Shown piece by piece: positions 12,930-25,345 of a DNA stretch of 64,000 nt (the first letter of the stretch is position 1; the number at the start of each line of letters is the position of its first letter). The stretch covers positions 109,192,691 to 109,256,690 of the forward strand of contig CM063502.1 of the NCBI GenBank assembly GCA_032207245.1. Reading direction: 5' to 3'. This DNA comes from Pardosa pseudoannulata (lineage: Eukaryota; Arthropoda; Arachnida; Araneae; Lycosidae). Position numbers and translations under genes: made by a program. The notes below the pieces were generated by a model, which made no database searches, was not told the DNA's origin, and worked only from the letters and a program-made list of their open reading frames with translations.

Positions 12930-15473
12930 TGGAGTCATCAACAGTAATACTTTTAATAAACAACAATTTGTTTTCCGGGAAATCAACTTTAAAATATATA
13001 TTTAAATGAAAATTTCTATTTCAGAATTCAATTACTCAATATTTTACGTGCGTTAGATCGCATGAAGGTTCAAGTCGACACCTATTCAACATCTAGACCG
13101 TTATTTCGATTTTATAGGCCACTAAGGACGATTGGATGCCCAATGAAAACTAGGTCCTTTTCTCATTAGCCCTAGTGTAGCAAAATAATAGACCATAGGG
13201 CTCCAAAGAAAACCAAACCAATGAAATTAGCCGTTAACACTTTGCGGTCTATTAGCCGTTAACACCCTGCAGTCTAAGTAAAGTCACACTGGCCATTTTT
13301 GTCCAAATTAACTCAGCCCGTGTCTCTCCTTGTCTGATTAGATAATATCTATGAATCTTCTATAAAAAAAAAAACCTACAAAAATTCGTGAGGTTTTCTG
13401 CAGCACAGGAAGAAAACCGATAAAATCTGAAGAAGGAAATTCCAACCTTTTCGGGATATTGTTGTTTGGACAAATTTATGTTTTGAATTGTGCGTTATAG
13501 AAGATAAATTTACTAAATAATCATATTTAGAAATGAAAATTATTTTCAGATCACTTTAAACCATCTGATGAGATTTTATCAAGTTTATCAAAAAGTTTGT
13601 TAAAAATTGTGCTTATTTTTGAAGAAATTATTTAAACCTTAAATATTTCTTCTTTCAGTAATTTTACGTTAAGTATCAATCTGTAGTAAATTTCAGTAGT
13701 TTCTACAATATGAAAAGAATTGTTTTGTTTCTAATAAAAACATATATCTCCTAATAACCATATATATCCTAATAATGAAAATATAAATGATATACATTTC
13801 CATATTATTTTTTAAAAAACAATGAAATGCACTCTAAATCATCAGTCCACAAGGATTGAAATAGCTCAGACCTAAAAGTTTTAAGATTGCTAATTTTAGA
13901 AACATAGTTCGTTTGATAAGGAGGATTGTTTATCGAAAATAGGAATCTGAAATATATTTTAAAACTCTAATTAAAATTATTGTTATGTGTTATTTAAAAT
14001 TGAAAAATAATTGATCTCTTACTAAGATCATAAAGTATTACGTATAGTATTTGAAAAATATAAGGTATCCATCGTAGAACATAATATGTCAGGTTTTGCC
14101 AAGAACAGCATTTTTAATGAATAATTTGTTTTTCTATAAATCATTTTTAAAACGTATAATTAATCAAATTTCACATGAGATCCGTCAATAACTACAATAA
14201 CTCGTTTTTTTACAAATGTTAGAGGATATCCAGGACAGCACACAGTTTCAAGTGAATATCGGTACTACATGCGTAATATTATTATGTGCCGATCGAATAT
14301 TAAAGATCCGATGCCCAAAAAAAACATGTATGCTGTTAGCTATACTTTTAGAGAAACTTGCTTTGTTTGGAAAGGAAGAGGGATTATCAAAAATAGGAAT
14401 CTGAAATGTATCTGAAAGTTTCATTGAATATAATTATAATCATAATTTAAAATTAAAATATGATTAACATCTGTATCATAATTCCTTAATCATAAAATTT
14501 AGCTCATAATTGTCAAAATATTGCTTATACATCCCAAACACAAAACCCGGTTATCTGTAAAATCAATAACTCCACGTTTTCTTTTCTTTTACAGATGTTA
14601 ACTGATATGCCTAACAACCCACAGGTTCAAAGGGGTATCGATACCACATGCATAATGTTATTTGGAGACGATCGGACATAAGGGCATTCGGAAGTCCAGT
14701 GGAAACTATGCGCTCTTAGGGATACTATAACACCAACTTGGTTTGTTTGGTAGGAAGAAGGTTTGGTGAAATATAGGAATATGAAATATGTCTGAAAGTT
14801 TCATTTAATATAATCATAATTTGTAATTAAAAGTTAAAAACTTTATTAATGTATTACAAAATCTTAAAATATTGCCTATATTATTTTAGAAAACATAAGT
14901 TATGTATCTTAGAATATAACTTATTTAAAATATACCGTAAAATATAGTATTTAAAAAACAATTTTGAAAAGAGTATATGGAAGTCAGAAGAACATTTTAA
15001 TAAACAAAATTTTTTTCAGGAAGCAATTTTAAAACGTATTTAATTAAATTTTGTATTTGAAATATCCATAACTCCAATTTCCCTTTTATCTTAAAGTGTT
15101 AGTTGATATGCCTAACAACACTCAAGTTCAAGTGGATATCGATACGACATGCGTAATGTTATTTGACATAGCCGAACAATAAGGATGATCGATTGTTCAA
15201 TGGATATTGTGTGCTGTTAGGGATACTCTTATAGAAATGTGCTTCGTTTAGTACGGAGAAGTGTGTATTAAAAATAGGAATATGAAGTAGATCTGAAAGT
15301 TTCATTTATTGAAATCGTAATGTGTAATACAAAATTTAAAAAAAATGATATCTTAAGAAAATCCTAAATATAGCGCACACATCGCGAAAAAAGTATAGTT
15401 TTATCTATCGTAAACTTTAGCGTATTTAGAAAACGATTTTGGCAGATATTAAAAGTGATTATAGAAAAATAAA
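12930..15473. repeat. Degenerate tandem array (unit about 380-500 bp) abutting the receptor exon
   Basis: The anchor TTCAAG(T)GGATATCG recurs at about 13069, 14249, 14627 and 15128. The anchor AAAATAGGAAT(C/A)TGAA recurs at about 13936, 14390, 14770 and 15270. Within the last three units the two anchors are 144-146 bp apart, confirming one ordered unit; in the first unit they are about 870 bp apart because of an interruption that starts at the SINE fragment (13150). Other shared blocks are TTTTAATAAACAA, TTTTAAAACGTAT, CAATAACTCC, TGCGTAATGTTATT and TCTGAAAGTTTCATT. A partial unit runs into the splice donor at 15474. The 62-codon frame at 14216-14404 belongs to a unit and is not a gene. Confidence 0.85.
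13150..13222 (+). mobile_element. SINE family A 3' fragment
   Basis: TAGGTCCTTTTCTCATTAGC, CCTAGTGTAGCAAAATAATAG, ACCATAGGGCTCC and AAAACCAAACCA match the 3' 75 bp of the family in plus orientation. The tRNA-like head is absent. The fragment lies at the left edge of an interruption in the degenerate tandem array of 12.9-15.5 kb. (The second motif above is the contiguous continuation of the first.). Confidence 0.7.
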
Positions 15474-15479
15474 TCTTAC
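15474..15479 (-). promoter_or_regulatory. Splice donor after the first zinc finger
   Basis: AAG|GTAAGA on the minus strand (exon ends at 15480, intron GT at 15479-15478) is close to the consensus donor. It falls after the codon of the last residue of CEGCK, in phase 0. Confidence 0.85.
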
Positions 15480-15557
15480 CTTGCATCCCTCACAAGTAAA
15501 TGCACCAAAGTGGTAGCCCGCTGCGGGTTCCCCGCAAACTTTGCACAGCTGGTTCAT
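15480..15557 (-). CDS. Coding exon of a Knirps-family (NR0A) nuclear receptor: start codon plus first zinc finger of the DNA-binding domain
   Basis: Reading the minus strand, a pyrimidine-rich tract ending TACTTTCAG is followed directly by ATG, then 26 in-frame codons, then AAG|GTAAGA. The peptide begins [17 protein letters not shown] and ends AFTCEGCK. Cys5, Cys8, Cys22 and Cys25 are the four zinc ligands of a nuclear-receptor finger 1, and CEGCK is the P-box that reads DNA. The MNQ start, the GEPAAG loop and [11 protein letters not shown] are characteristic of Drosophila Knirps, Knirps-like and Eagle, DNA-binding transcription factors that lack a typical ligand-binding domain. Nuclear receptors commonly have an intron between the two finger halves, as here (phase 0). 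The exon is visibly richer in GC than its flanks. The second finger (expected to begin SFFGR) was not found to the left, so the gene continues outside the window. Family call is firm; the exact paralogue (knirps, knrl or eg) cannot be decided from 26 residues. Confidence 0.93.
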
Positions 15558-15590
15558 CTGAAAGTAAAATTAAAAATAATTTTTAAAAAC
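15558..15590 (-). promoter_or_regulatory. Splice acceptor of the Knirps-like coding exon
   Basis: On the minus strand this stretch is T-rich (GTTTTTAAAAATTATTTTT, then AATTTTACTTTCAG) and ends in CAG immediately before the ATG. A start codon at the very first base of an internal exon implies a non-coding 5' exon upstream, at higher coordinates. Confidence 0.8.
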
Positions 15591-16087
15591 TATTCAATTA
15601 CTACATAAATCGATTACGAATTTCCTTTAAAACAATTAAATACGATAGCTGTCAGATGTTAGATATGTTTTAGAAGTTTCACAGATAAGACGCATCCGAT
15701 TACTAACGTTGAACTTGTTAATGAATTTAGCAAGAAAGCAGGTAACATTAAAATAAAATTAATTTAATCTGACATCATATGATTTAAGTCCTTCATTCTT
15801 TTAAACCTTTTAAATACTATCGCATAGTAGTATGACATAATTATGAGAAGCTGAATTTTTGAAATATGTATCAACTTTGTTAATTGTTTAGTAACATATC
15901 TTCAAAAGTTTATTTTCTCTAGCTATTAATGATTAAGGTATACATCTATGGTGTTTAGGAAGACTTTTAAAGTTGCATTTTAAAGTTAAATAAAATACCA
16001 TTAAAATGTCATAAAACTAATTTTCAAATTTTACGCATATTATTAAAGTAGTAACAATTTTATTTTAATGTCTATCTCAGCGCATAT
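15591..16087. other. Probable intron; nothing else seen
   Basis: AT-rich sequence between the acceptor of the receptor exon and the foldback MITE. Confidence 0.5.
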
Positions 16088-16326
16088 TTAACCGTTTGAG
16101 TGCGGCGAAGCGTTATCGCTCTTCTCCTATATTCTGTCAAAAATGCGTGGAATTGAGATCGCGCTCCTGTATATTACTATAACTTTCCCATTAATTGAAA
16201 AAAAAATAAAACTTAATTTCTAGTGTGAAAATTATAGTAAAGTACAGCAATGTGATCACACTTCTATGTATTTTTGACACAGCATAAGACAAGCGCAATA
16301 CCGCTTGGTAGCATTCAGACGGTTAA
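16088..16326. mobile_element. 239-bp foldback MITE with TTAA ends (piggyBac-like target)
   Basis: The element begins TTAACCGTTTGAGTGCGG and ends GCATTCAGACGGTTAA; the outer 24 bp of the two ends are imperfect inverted repeats (19 of 24 positions match). The symmetry runs inward for about 100 bp per arm. For example TGTCAAAAATGCGTGG at about 16137 pairs with CTATGTATTTTTGACA near 16265-16280, and TTACTATAACTTT pairs with AAAATTATAGTAA near 16225-16237. A short AT-rich spacer separates the arms. The TTAA at both outer ends is the target duplication expected of piggyBac-type insertion. There is no coding capacity, so it is a non-autonomous element. It sits about 530 bp upstream of the Knirps-like exon, inside the probable first intron. 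The assignment to piggyBac rests on TTAA and the end sequence. Confidence 0.72.
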
Positions 16327-17129
16327 GATAATTCATGATACCGGGCACCGCTGTACGACATGATATGTTTATTAGATTGTAAGTTATAACAGAGCCTTAT
16401 CTGTCCTCTGTCCACGTAAGAACTTCATTTTAATGAGGATTTTCTTTCCTTTTCTATTAGTTTTATGTATATTTATTAAATATTAATTCAATCAAAATAA
16501 GGCGAAAATTCTGCTGTTAGTTAGATTAATATGATGTACAATAATATTATCGTTAAAAGATCCATAATTAGCGTGAACGTTTTTAAGATATTACTAATCA
16601 CTTAATGTGCGGCTTATAATCTAGATATCATTCCAAACACTTTCTTGAAAAAAATTTCTTATACTTTGTAGAATCTGTTTAATAACAGAAGTAATATTTG
16701 ATACAGTTCTTAGTGTTAAAAATTGTACTAATGGATTAAACATTGCAGTTTATGAGTTACGCATTTTAAGTGATCTTCACCTTGAAAACCACCTTGAGGT
16801 ATAATAGGATAAATACGAAATCTTTCCATAGAAATTATCAATGTCAAGGACGTATTTCTAGTCTTAAATCTCTGTAATCAATAACCAAATCTAATTCATA
16901 AACAGCAACATGAGTGAAAGATTTTCAGAATGAGTTGGCACACTCAGTTTAAATTTGAAAGATTCTCGGAAAAATCATAGGTTTGGCCAATAAATTGTAT
17001 AAATCTATCAGAACATAAATGCTTTGTTGAGATTAAATATTAATCTTAAGAAGATTTAAAGCTAAATATATGAGCGAATGTTGTACTTTTTACTATGAGT
17101 TGAAAAACAAAGTTGATAGCAAAGATAGC

Positions 17130-17500
17130 ATTAAATTTCATTAACTATAGTCATTATGAATATGATTGAAAAGTATGCTGCAAATCAGTGAAAACTGATT
17201 GATTTATAATTTCACATAAAGTAAGATAAAATCACAAATGTTTCTTTGCAATACAAAATCAGTTTAAATTTATGATGATAATAAAAATTTAGATGTAGAT
17301 ATACGGCAAACCATGTCGACAAATACCATAAATTTTATTTATGTCTTGGAAAAGTAAAGACGTTAGTTAATATTAATTTCAATCATAATCGCAACTCAAG
17401 CTGATTGATTTTAAATTTTACTCAAGATAAGAACAAAAAGGTTCCATGTCAATGTAAAGTCAGTTTATTTTACTATGGTAATAGAACTTTTAAATCAAAA
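17130..17500. repeat. Old two-copy duplication, period about 206 bp
   Basis: CTGATTGATTTATAATTTCA at 17195 corresponds to CTGATTGATTTTAAATTTTA at 17401. Flanking blocks (TAATTTCAATCATAAT / TAGTCATTATGAATATGATT, and AAATCAGTTTAAATTTATGA / AAAGTCAGTTTATTTTACTA) are in the same order. It is strongly diverged. Confidence 0.6.
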
Positions 17501-18033
17501 TAATCATATAAATCTCTAAATTAAGATAATGTAATAAACTGAATAGTCGGTACTTGTATTGTAGCTTTATTTGATTTTAGAACAATAATAATAATATTCT
17601 TGCAACTAAACCTTTTATTACCTTAGCACAATAATATTCTAAATTATATCTTCCCTTAATGTCCTTCTAAAGGCAGATTTAGAAATTTTCATTCACCTAA
17701 ATTTTGTGTGACATCTTTGCTAAAGGTGGTGCTACTTTTGCATCTCATTGCTAAAGGATAATGCATTGGTATTAACCTATGTTCCTTTGCCCGCATCAAT
17801 TTGCAACACACATCTATATCACTATGCGGGTCTAAGCCTACTTAAATACTTTTAGCGCTGTTTAAAGATACTTCGAAGGAAAGCTTGATATAAATTGTTC
17901 TTAGACTATTAGCATTTCTTTCCTTTAAAGCAGATTTTAAGATAAATAATTTAATAAACCCCAGAAACTGGAAACATTAACAAAGAAGCTATTTTTTAAT
18001 TACAGACTGATTAAATTAGGTTGTATATTTTTA

Positions 18034-18178
18034 CCTTAAAACTTACTTATGGTAGATATGGTAGTAGATGCCTTAAAACTTACTTATGGAAGATATTAGT
18101 TATATGCCTTAAAACTTACTTATGGAAGATATTAGTTATATGCCTTAAAACTTACTTATGGAAGATATTAGTTATATG
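18034..18178. repeat. Minisatellite, four copies of about 36 bp
   Basis: CCTTAAAACTTACTTATGG starts at 18034, 18071, 18107 and 18143, followed each time by AAGATATTAGTTATATG; the first unit is 37 bp with substitutions, the others are nearly identical. The frame across 18021-18218 is only this repeat translated. Confidence 0.97.
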
Positions 18179-18183
18179 TATTT

Positions 18184-18323
18184 CCGGGCGTTTGCTAAAT
18201 AGTAGGGCGCTATTCTGAGGTACCCCGTTCCCGCTATGCTCGTAGCGGTTCGGTAACAGCTTTAACCAATGGATTCCGGTCTAATTAATCCGGTCTAAAA
18301 AGTAGACCGTAGTGTGATAAACC
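18184..18323 (+). mobile_element. SINE family A relic, strongly diverged
   Basis: CCGGGCGTTTGCTAAATAG, GGGCGCTATTCTGAGGTACC, TCGTAGCGGTTCGGTAACAG, CTTTAACCAATGG and AAAGTAGACCGTAGTG align in order with the head, middle and tail of family A, with deletions in the B-box part. It directly follows the 36-bp minisatellite. Confidence 0.6.
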
Positions 18324-18798
18324 AATAGTTAAATATGTATTTATATTTTGTTTTTAATTTCAACAATAAACATAATTTTTTAATTAAACACTGCGTTTCC
18401 CTCACATTCTTTCTCCATATTCTTACTTAAATTTTTGTTTGTTTGTATCTTTTTCTTACTTATTTCGTTTAACTTGTTCTTTACATGATTTAATTAAATT
18501 TAGATAACACATACGATGAAGACTGTAATGAAAACTAAATTAAAAATTAAAATATTTGATGTAAATAAGTCATTTTCTCAGAGGTTGCGAAACCCTGACC
18601 ATCATATGAATTTAAGACATTCCTAATTGGAACAAATATAACATTTATTACAATGCATATAATTTCATTGGTTTGAGTTGATTATAATTAAACATATTTA
18701 TAACTTTTTAAATGTTCTATTGTCAATTTATTTATAAGTGTTATTGTTATTAATATTATTGTTCTTATTATTATGAATTTTTTTATTTTCCCTTTAAG

Positions 18799-18799
<1 letters not shown>

Positions 18800-18867
<68 letters not shown>
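18800..18867. repeat. (TA)n microsatellite
   Basis: Pure TA alternation of about 68 bp within the probable first intron of the receptor gene. Confidence 0.98.
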
Positions 18868-18870
<3 letters not shown>

Positions 18871-21800
18871 CGACAGGCTCGAATAAACTACATATCTTTT
18901 GCGCTAACCGAAAGCTGTATGTTGGCCATATATGTAGTAAAAACAGTATATGCTTGATTAATTTTACTACAATACTATATATATAGCGTCTTCAGAAATA
19001 AAAGCAAATTTTATGGACGGCGCTTTTATAAATGTTTGTTTCCCATTACAAATTATGATGTAAAGATATGAGAGGTGTAAGTTATTTTGAAAACTGTTCT
19101 TTTGTTACAATTCTTTGACTATAAAGTACTCATGCAACTTTATAGAATATCAAACCTGTGTTAACCTCAAGTTTCTGTCAGTGAAAAGGAGAACCTCAAA
19201 AATCTGAAGTAATTTCTAGAATTTTAAGGAATAGTATTTGACTGAAAATAGTCTCCCAAAAATAAGCATTGGAAGAATATAATTGGATAAAATTCTTGGC
19301 CTATGATTAAAAATTAAGGAAAGAAGTTGAAAGAAGCTAAAAATTGTCTTAAATAGCACACTTATGAAGTAAAATTAGGCAATTTTTCAACAGTTTAATT
19401 GAATTTCTTTAGAAACAAATCTACACCAGATTTTTTATTGGCAAAAGCAGTTATCTATTTAATTTTAAGAAATATGAAGTAGAACTTTAGACCACAATCA
19501 AGTATTTCAAAGTAAAGTCTTTTACAAAAACGAAAGATTAATCTTCTATTAGGAGACCCACCAAAACTTATTTTACCCACCTTTTTGATTTAAAAACCAA
19601 ACTAAAAAGAATAATTTTAAATGAATCCGATTTACGAATTTACTCAACATTGTAACTTAGCAAAAATGGAAGCAAGTAATAATTTAAAATCAAATTACAA
19701 AATCTCTGTGAAAATATTACATTACCCGAAACTTAGTCTAATTATGTCTATGTAATTAATACGTGTATTTCTAATCACCATCGCTGTTAGGATTTGGAAG
19801 AAAAATTACACAAATGGATGAACCATTTTTATGAAGAAAACTAAAAGTTAATGGGGTATTAAATGTTTTTATATTAACAAATCGTTCCTTTAAATATACC
19901 CAAAGAGTCACTTTCCAAGAAATGCCAAGGTGATCAAGCTGCAATACAACCATAATTACATGTAATACTTCTGTGTCTTTGCGAGCAATAAAACTGCATG
20001 TGACACTCCACGTCATTTGGTTCATTTTTTTACGAAATAATGTACTTAATTATATGCTAAGTTTGTATCAATGCTCTTCCTCCGATATAATGATAAAAAT
20101 TATAGAGCAGGCAACTTTGATACAATAAAATTTCTTTGATTACTCCACCGCTTTACTTAGTACTTTAACTTTATCGATATTTCTTCAAGTTACATTAAAA
20201 TGCTCTTAAGAGATTCTGCTTTTCTTCTACTTTTAACAGGAATTAAAGATCCTAAAATTTTCTACTGTAAATGTTTCTGATCTAGTTGTAGCAGCATAAA
20301 ATATCGCAAGTAAACAGAAAAGTTAATCTTCTAGACTTTCAGAACTTTCTTTTTTAATTTTCGCACATGTTGGCTTACTGTATTCAAGACTTTTTATTAT
20401 TGTTTAATTTTAGAAGAATAATTTTTGAAATTTTTCACGACATTTTAGTTATTAAGGCAAATTTGTTACAGCTGTGACAATAACTTCATGAATCACCAGC
20501 AATATTATTGTTCGCAAGCATATTTTTGTATAGTTTGTAAAACTATGCATAAGTTTTAAAATCACGACATTGAATGTTACGACATTATGTCTTCCGTTAG
20601 TCTAGAAATGCTTAAAAAGTGTTCCAGTTTTGCACTTTATTAAGTTTCATGTATAAATATGTAAAAAGAATATTTTATTTATAAGTATAATTATTTATAA
20701 GTATAATTATTAAGTATAATTATCTTCAACATCCGCTTTTAAAATATAATTAAAAGACTTGCTGTTTGTTTGGTACTTAATTAAGACCTTCTTAATGCCT
20801 CCGAAATTTTTTTATAAGACTTACCAATAGATAATTTTAATAATTTTGAAATAACAAAATAACATTGAATAATCAAACTGAATTTGCTGTTAATTGCTTT
20901 CAAAGAACCTTTCATCTCTTAGGCATAATAAAGGGGCATAAAATTCTTATTCTTTAAAAGAATTCTAAAAGTATAACTGCAAAGTCATACGCATGCAGTT
21001 GTTGTAAAATAGTCTTTGAGCATCTACATCTAGTCTAGTATTCTGAGTAAATTCAGCAGCTGTTTCCTGAGCATGAATTAACATTTTTTAGACGCCGGGG
21101 TAATAACTGTTCTGTTGATGTTATTAGGTCGAGATCATTAAAATCTTTGCGGGAAATTCGCTGCCTCGTTTGAGCATATCCTGAAAATGAGCCCATCCAG
21201 TTAATTAGACAAAAGTTTTCCCTTCTAATAATATTTTAATTATTATTTCATATTACCTAAAACACTTCGTTTTTTCACTTTTAAAGAACAAATTGGATGA
21301 AGTGATTAAAATTCATAATATTTATGCAGCATTCAAACTGCTTGTTAAGTTATAAGCTTATCGCTTATGAGAGTAAATACTAAAATTTGTTAAAATTATA
21401 AGTCAATTTAATTTTCTGTCTTCTCATCTGTATTAAGATAACATTTCATTCTCCATGCTTATATATAATTATTAGCATTCCTTAATTCAGACATTATTCA
21501 ATTATTTTTGTGAATAATTAATTCTAAATATATAATAATACCATTTTTTCCTAACTAGTAGAAAATATCCTAAATTGAATTTTCTTAACAATAAATTTTT
21601 TGGAAAATGTTATACTTCAGTAATTTATGTATTAAAATAACTGACCAGGGAAAAATGATAAGAATTCAAGTTGCACATTTAATATAACTAATAATAATTA
21701 AAACATTTTAAATGTTTAATAGCTCATAAAATTAGACATTTATGATGTTGTTATATGTTGATAGTTTAAATAATATTTTCATAAAAATGTTTTCTAAATG

Positions 21801-24800
21801 CTTTAAAACCAGTAGAAAATACTGATGTGAAAAAAAAATTAAAATGCTGTATATAATTTTTATAAAAAAAAAAATAGTGAAAATATAAATAGTTTTTTTA
21901 CAGAGTAAAGTTAATTTAATTAAATATAATTTTTCCATTTTACGTCGACAGAATCAGCAGTTGAGCAATTCATAAGTTTAAGAAAAGAATAGTCTGAGAG
22001 GGAACAAAGTTTTTGCGCTCTAGACGAAAACTTCTCCGAAAACATTCGTCTTTATTCCTTTTCTACTTAACGAAATCCAGAATATTAGATGGCTCTACTT
22101 GGACAATGCGTATTACTCAGACCTCCTTGGCAAAGCTCCAGCAAATTTTTAGTCAAAATAACTTTCTATCCGGTTTCTTCTCAAAGAACATTAAGGGAAT
22201 TAGTTTTTTAAGGAGTGTGACCACAGGCTTTCTGTGGGATGAGGCAATTCAAAGTATTGCGGGTTTCCGGCAGCCCATGAAAATATCTTCGTCTATTAGT
22301 CACACAAAGTTGTTTTACAATAGTTTTCCAAAATCACGTACCATTTCGACTCTATATAACATATGCAGACGGACTATTCTTTTATATACATTATTCTCGT
22401 TGCGATTCTTTTTAAAGAAATATATAATTATATGTATATGAGAATTCAAAAGAGAAACTTGAAAAAAAATTTGAAAATCAAAACTGGCCATGACGTGCTG
22501 AAACTATTAAGGTTCTTTGTTCTCAAACGGATATGTGTTGGTTCCCTTGATGAATTGTAAATGAAATGCCTTATAAACAGACGAAGACAAAATTACAAAA
22601 TAAAGTAAAACGAAGATAAAGCATTAGATATATGTTGTTAATCTAACATGCTTAACCCTATAGTTTAAAAGTAAAAGCCATAACTATGAAATCCATTTAA
22701 AGAAAAATTTAAAGTCGCCTTTAGAGTCATAAATTTTTCCACGGCGTGGAATTTACGTCAATTTTATAAAATAATATGTCTGTTTTTTTCGATATTTTGA
22801 ATATTTTTCTCAAAACTGGTGATTTTCAGATATAAAGAGTCGTTTGCAGTTCGCAAAAAACTTTTTCTAAAAAGAAGATGCATAATAAATAAGTTATATG
22901 TTTAGTTTTTACTTTTAAATTACTTTTTGGAAGAAAAGAGAATATACAGGAATTTAATAATTGTTTTAAATTTCTAAGTTATAATTTTATTGAATATTTT
23001 AAACATCTTAAATGGTTCTAATATTTTAACTCGCAAAAATATTTCTAGAAGAAGCTAATCATGTCATTTTTTAAAGTAAATTCAGTTACTCTTTTACGCT
23101 AGTTAAAATTCTATTTAAAATTTCCTCGTAACAGTAAATTGAGATATTTACCATGATATCAGCCCTTTGAAAATAATACATTTTTATAATTTTATATCTG
23201 TCTCAAGTGAAAAATTACACACACACATGTATATATATGGGTATTTAAATAATACGGCTATTTGATGACTATACATTACATTATTTGCTGGTTTTTTATA
23301 CTTTCCATAATCAAAACATACCCAGATTCTAGATTTTAATTTGAGAAACTATACATATACAAAAGTTTATATATTTTGAGGTTCAAGTACTTATGCTTAT
23401 AATACCTACAAACATTATGAGATTAATATATTTTAATTTTCTGGTGATGCAAGCATGTCATAAAATACGACTGATTTAAAAACTCATCCCGATGTTCAGC
23501 GATGTAATGGATAATTATTAAATTATTAAATGGGTAAATTGTATTAATTTCTTAAATTATATAAGTACTGTAGAGTACTGTCACAGGTAAGTTAAACAAC
23601 ATATGTTTCCTACAACACCGCTTGTAGGAGTCAATTTGTAAAATATTCCTTTGTCAAAAAGATTTATGAAATATATCGTAATGAAAACAAAGAATGTATA
23701 GAGGAAACAGTCTTCAAAGTTGAGATACTTTCAACTTAACTTCATAATAGGATTTTGCATTTGTATGAGGTCTCAAAGTTCACAAGAAATCGAATAAATT
23801 CTGTAAGAAAATTTATAACTTGAGAAAGGGAAATTATATTGATTCATGTAATACATCTTGAGTATTATAAGGATTACGCTTTTCCATTACCTATCAGTCA
23901 GATTTATTTGAATTTAAATTGCCGAAGACAATTTATTATACTGAAGAAAAAGTTCGGCAGTACTTCATGTCAAAAGAAACCATTTAGAAAAGTAACCGAA
24001 ACGTGGGTTCTCTTTATTAGGAACAGATTTCCTCGGCAGTTAAAATTCTAATGCGATATATAATAAAATTATTCGATATAGGAAATATAGTACTTAAGAC
24101 ATTTTCAATAAATAGTTTATTATAGATATAGATTACATCATGTGAATTAGAAATTTTACTGTACACGTGAATGCCTCAATAAATTCAAATCAGGTTATAA
24201 AACATTGGTATAATCATGGATATTTCCTTGAAAAATTTTATAATAACTTTTATTAATTCATTTCCTGCTAATAAACACATATATAATCTCTTTTTATAGT
24301 CTTAACAAAATCTCTTTTGTCATTTCCAGACGTCGCAAAAATATTTAAAGAGAAAAAAGAGCCTAAACTACGTAAACATATAACTTAATTGTTTTTGAGT
24401 GAAAGTTTAAAACGTTATTATTCCTAACACATATTTCACCGCCGCACAAAAACTGAAAAGAAATGTTGAATTATATGACCATTTTGGCTGCTGTTGAAAC
24501 TTCGGTGATTTCGGAATCCCGCGGAGCGCGACTTTCATATGTAACACGCTTTTGAAACGCGTTGCCCAATAAAAATTTCTTAACCATCAATGTGAGTATG
24601 TTTGGGTGACACAGTGATTTATGCATAGTGTTCAAATAAATACGTGCAAGGGGAGTAATTTTAGACGAAGTAATTAAAATTATTATTACTAGTGTGCATA
24701 GACAACAGAATATTGAAACTTAAGATGGGTGTTTTTAATACTAATTCTAATCTCGCTATAGAAACAAAGAATTAAATTATGTATTCCTAGTAAATTCGGT

Positions 24801-25251
24801 ATATCAAAGCAGAACCTAATTGTTAAATTAAACAGTTTTTTGTTAATATTTTTTATTATTTAAAACCTTCACTGACATTTTTGTTGCATGGTGAAAATAC
24901 ACGTATAATTACATTGAATGGAATCATAACATATATAAGTGCTTCCTCAGAATACTGAAAATTAAAAATGTAATCACTATTATAAATAAGCAACAGAATA
25001 TCGAATATTGATTCGATATATGATACGATATTCAATGGTTTATACATTATTACTCGTTTGTTTTTCTCCTTATAGCTATTAAGAACTAAGTTTTTGCATT
25101 TCTCGTATGTTCATTATCGAAAGGCAGTACATAAAGTTTAAATAGTATAGTTGTCTGTAATATCGCTCAGTATTTAAACCACTTGCTATATATTTGTGCC
25201 TTATGGTTAAAACATAAGCATAATTACTCTGAATGAACACTTATATACAAC
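18868..25251. other. Probable intron of the Knirps-like gene; no gene recognised
   Basis: AT-rich. A somewhat GC-richer patch at 20.98-21.22 kb includes GCGGGAAATTCGC, which resembles a Rel/Dorsal site. TATAAGTATAATTA recurs three times near 20.68-20.72 kb. A 143-codon stretch at 22013-22441 is open only if read from TTG and has no domain. Frames at 19771-20025 and 23839-24051 are unsupported. Confidence 0.45.
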
Positions 25252-25254
25252 ATA

Positions 25255-25343
<89 letters not shown>
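25252..25343. repeat. (TA)n microsatellite with TACATA interruptions
   Basis: About 92 bp of TA alternation interrupted twice by a single C. Confidence 0.97.

Positions 25344-25345
<2 letters not shown>

Noticed and set aside
22013..22441. 142-codon plus-strand frame
   Set aside because: It opens only at TTG, has no recognisable domain or splice context, and I could not match either strand to a transposon protein.
24998..25019. Palindrome ATATCGAAT...ATTCGATAT
   Set aside because: Nine-bp arms in AT-rich DNA are expected by chance at this window size.
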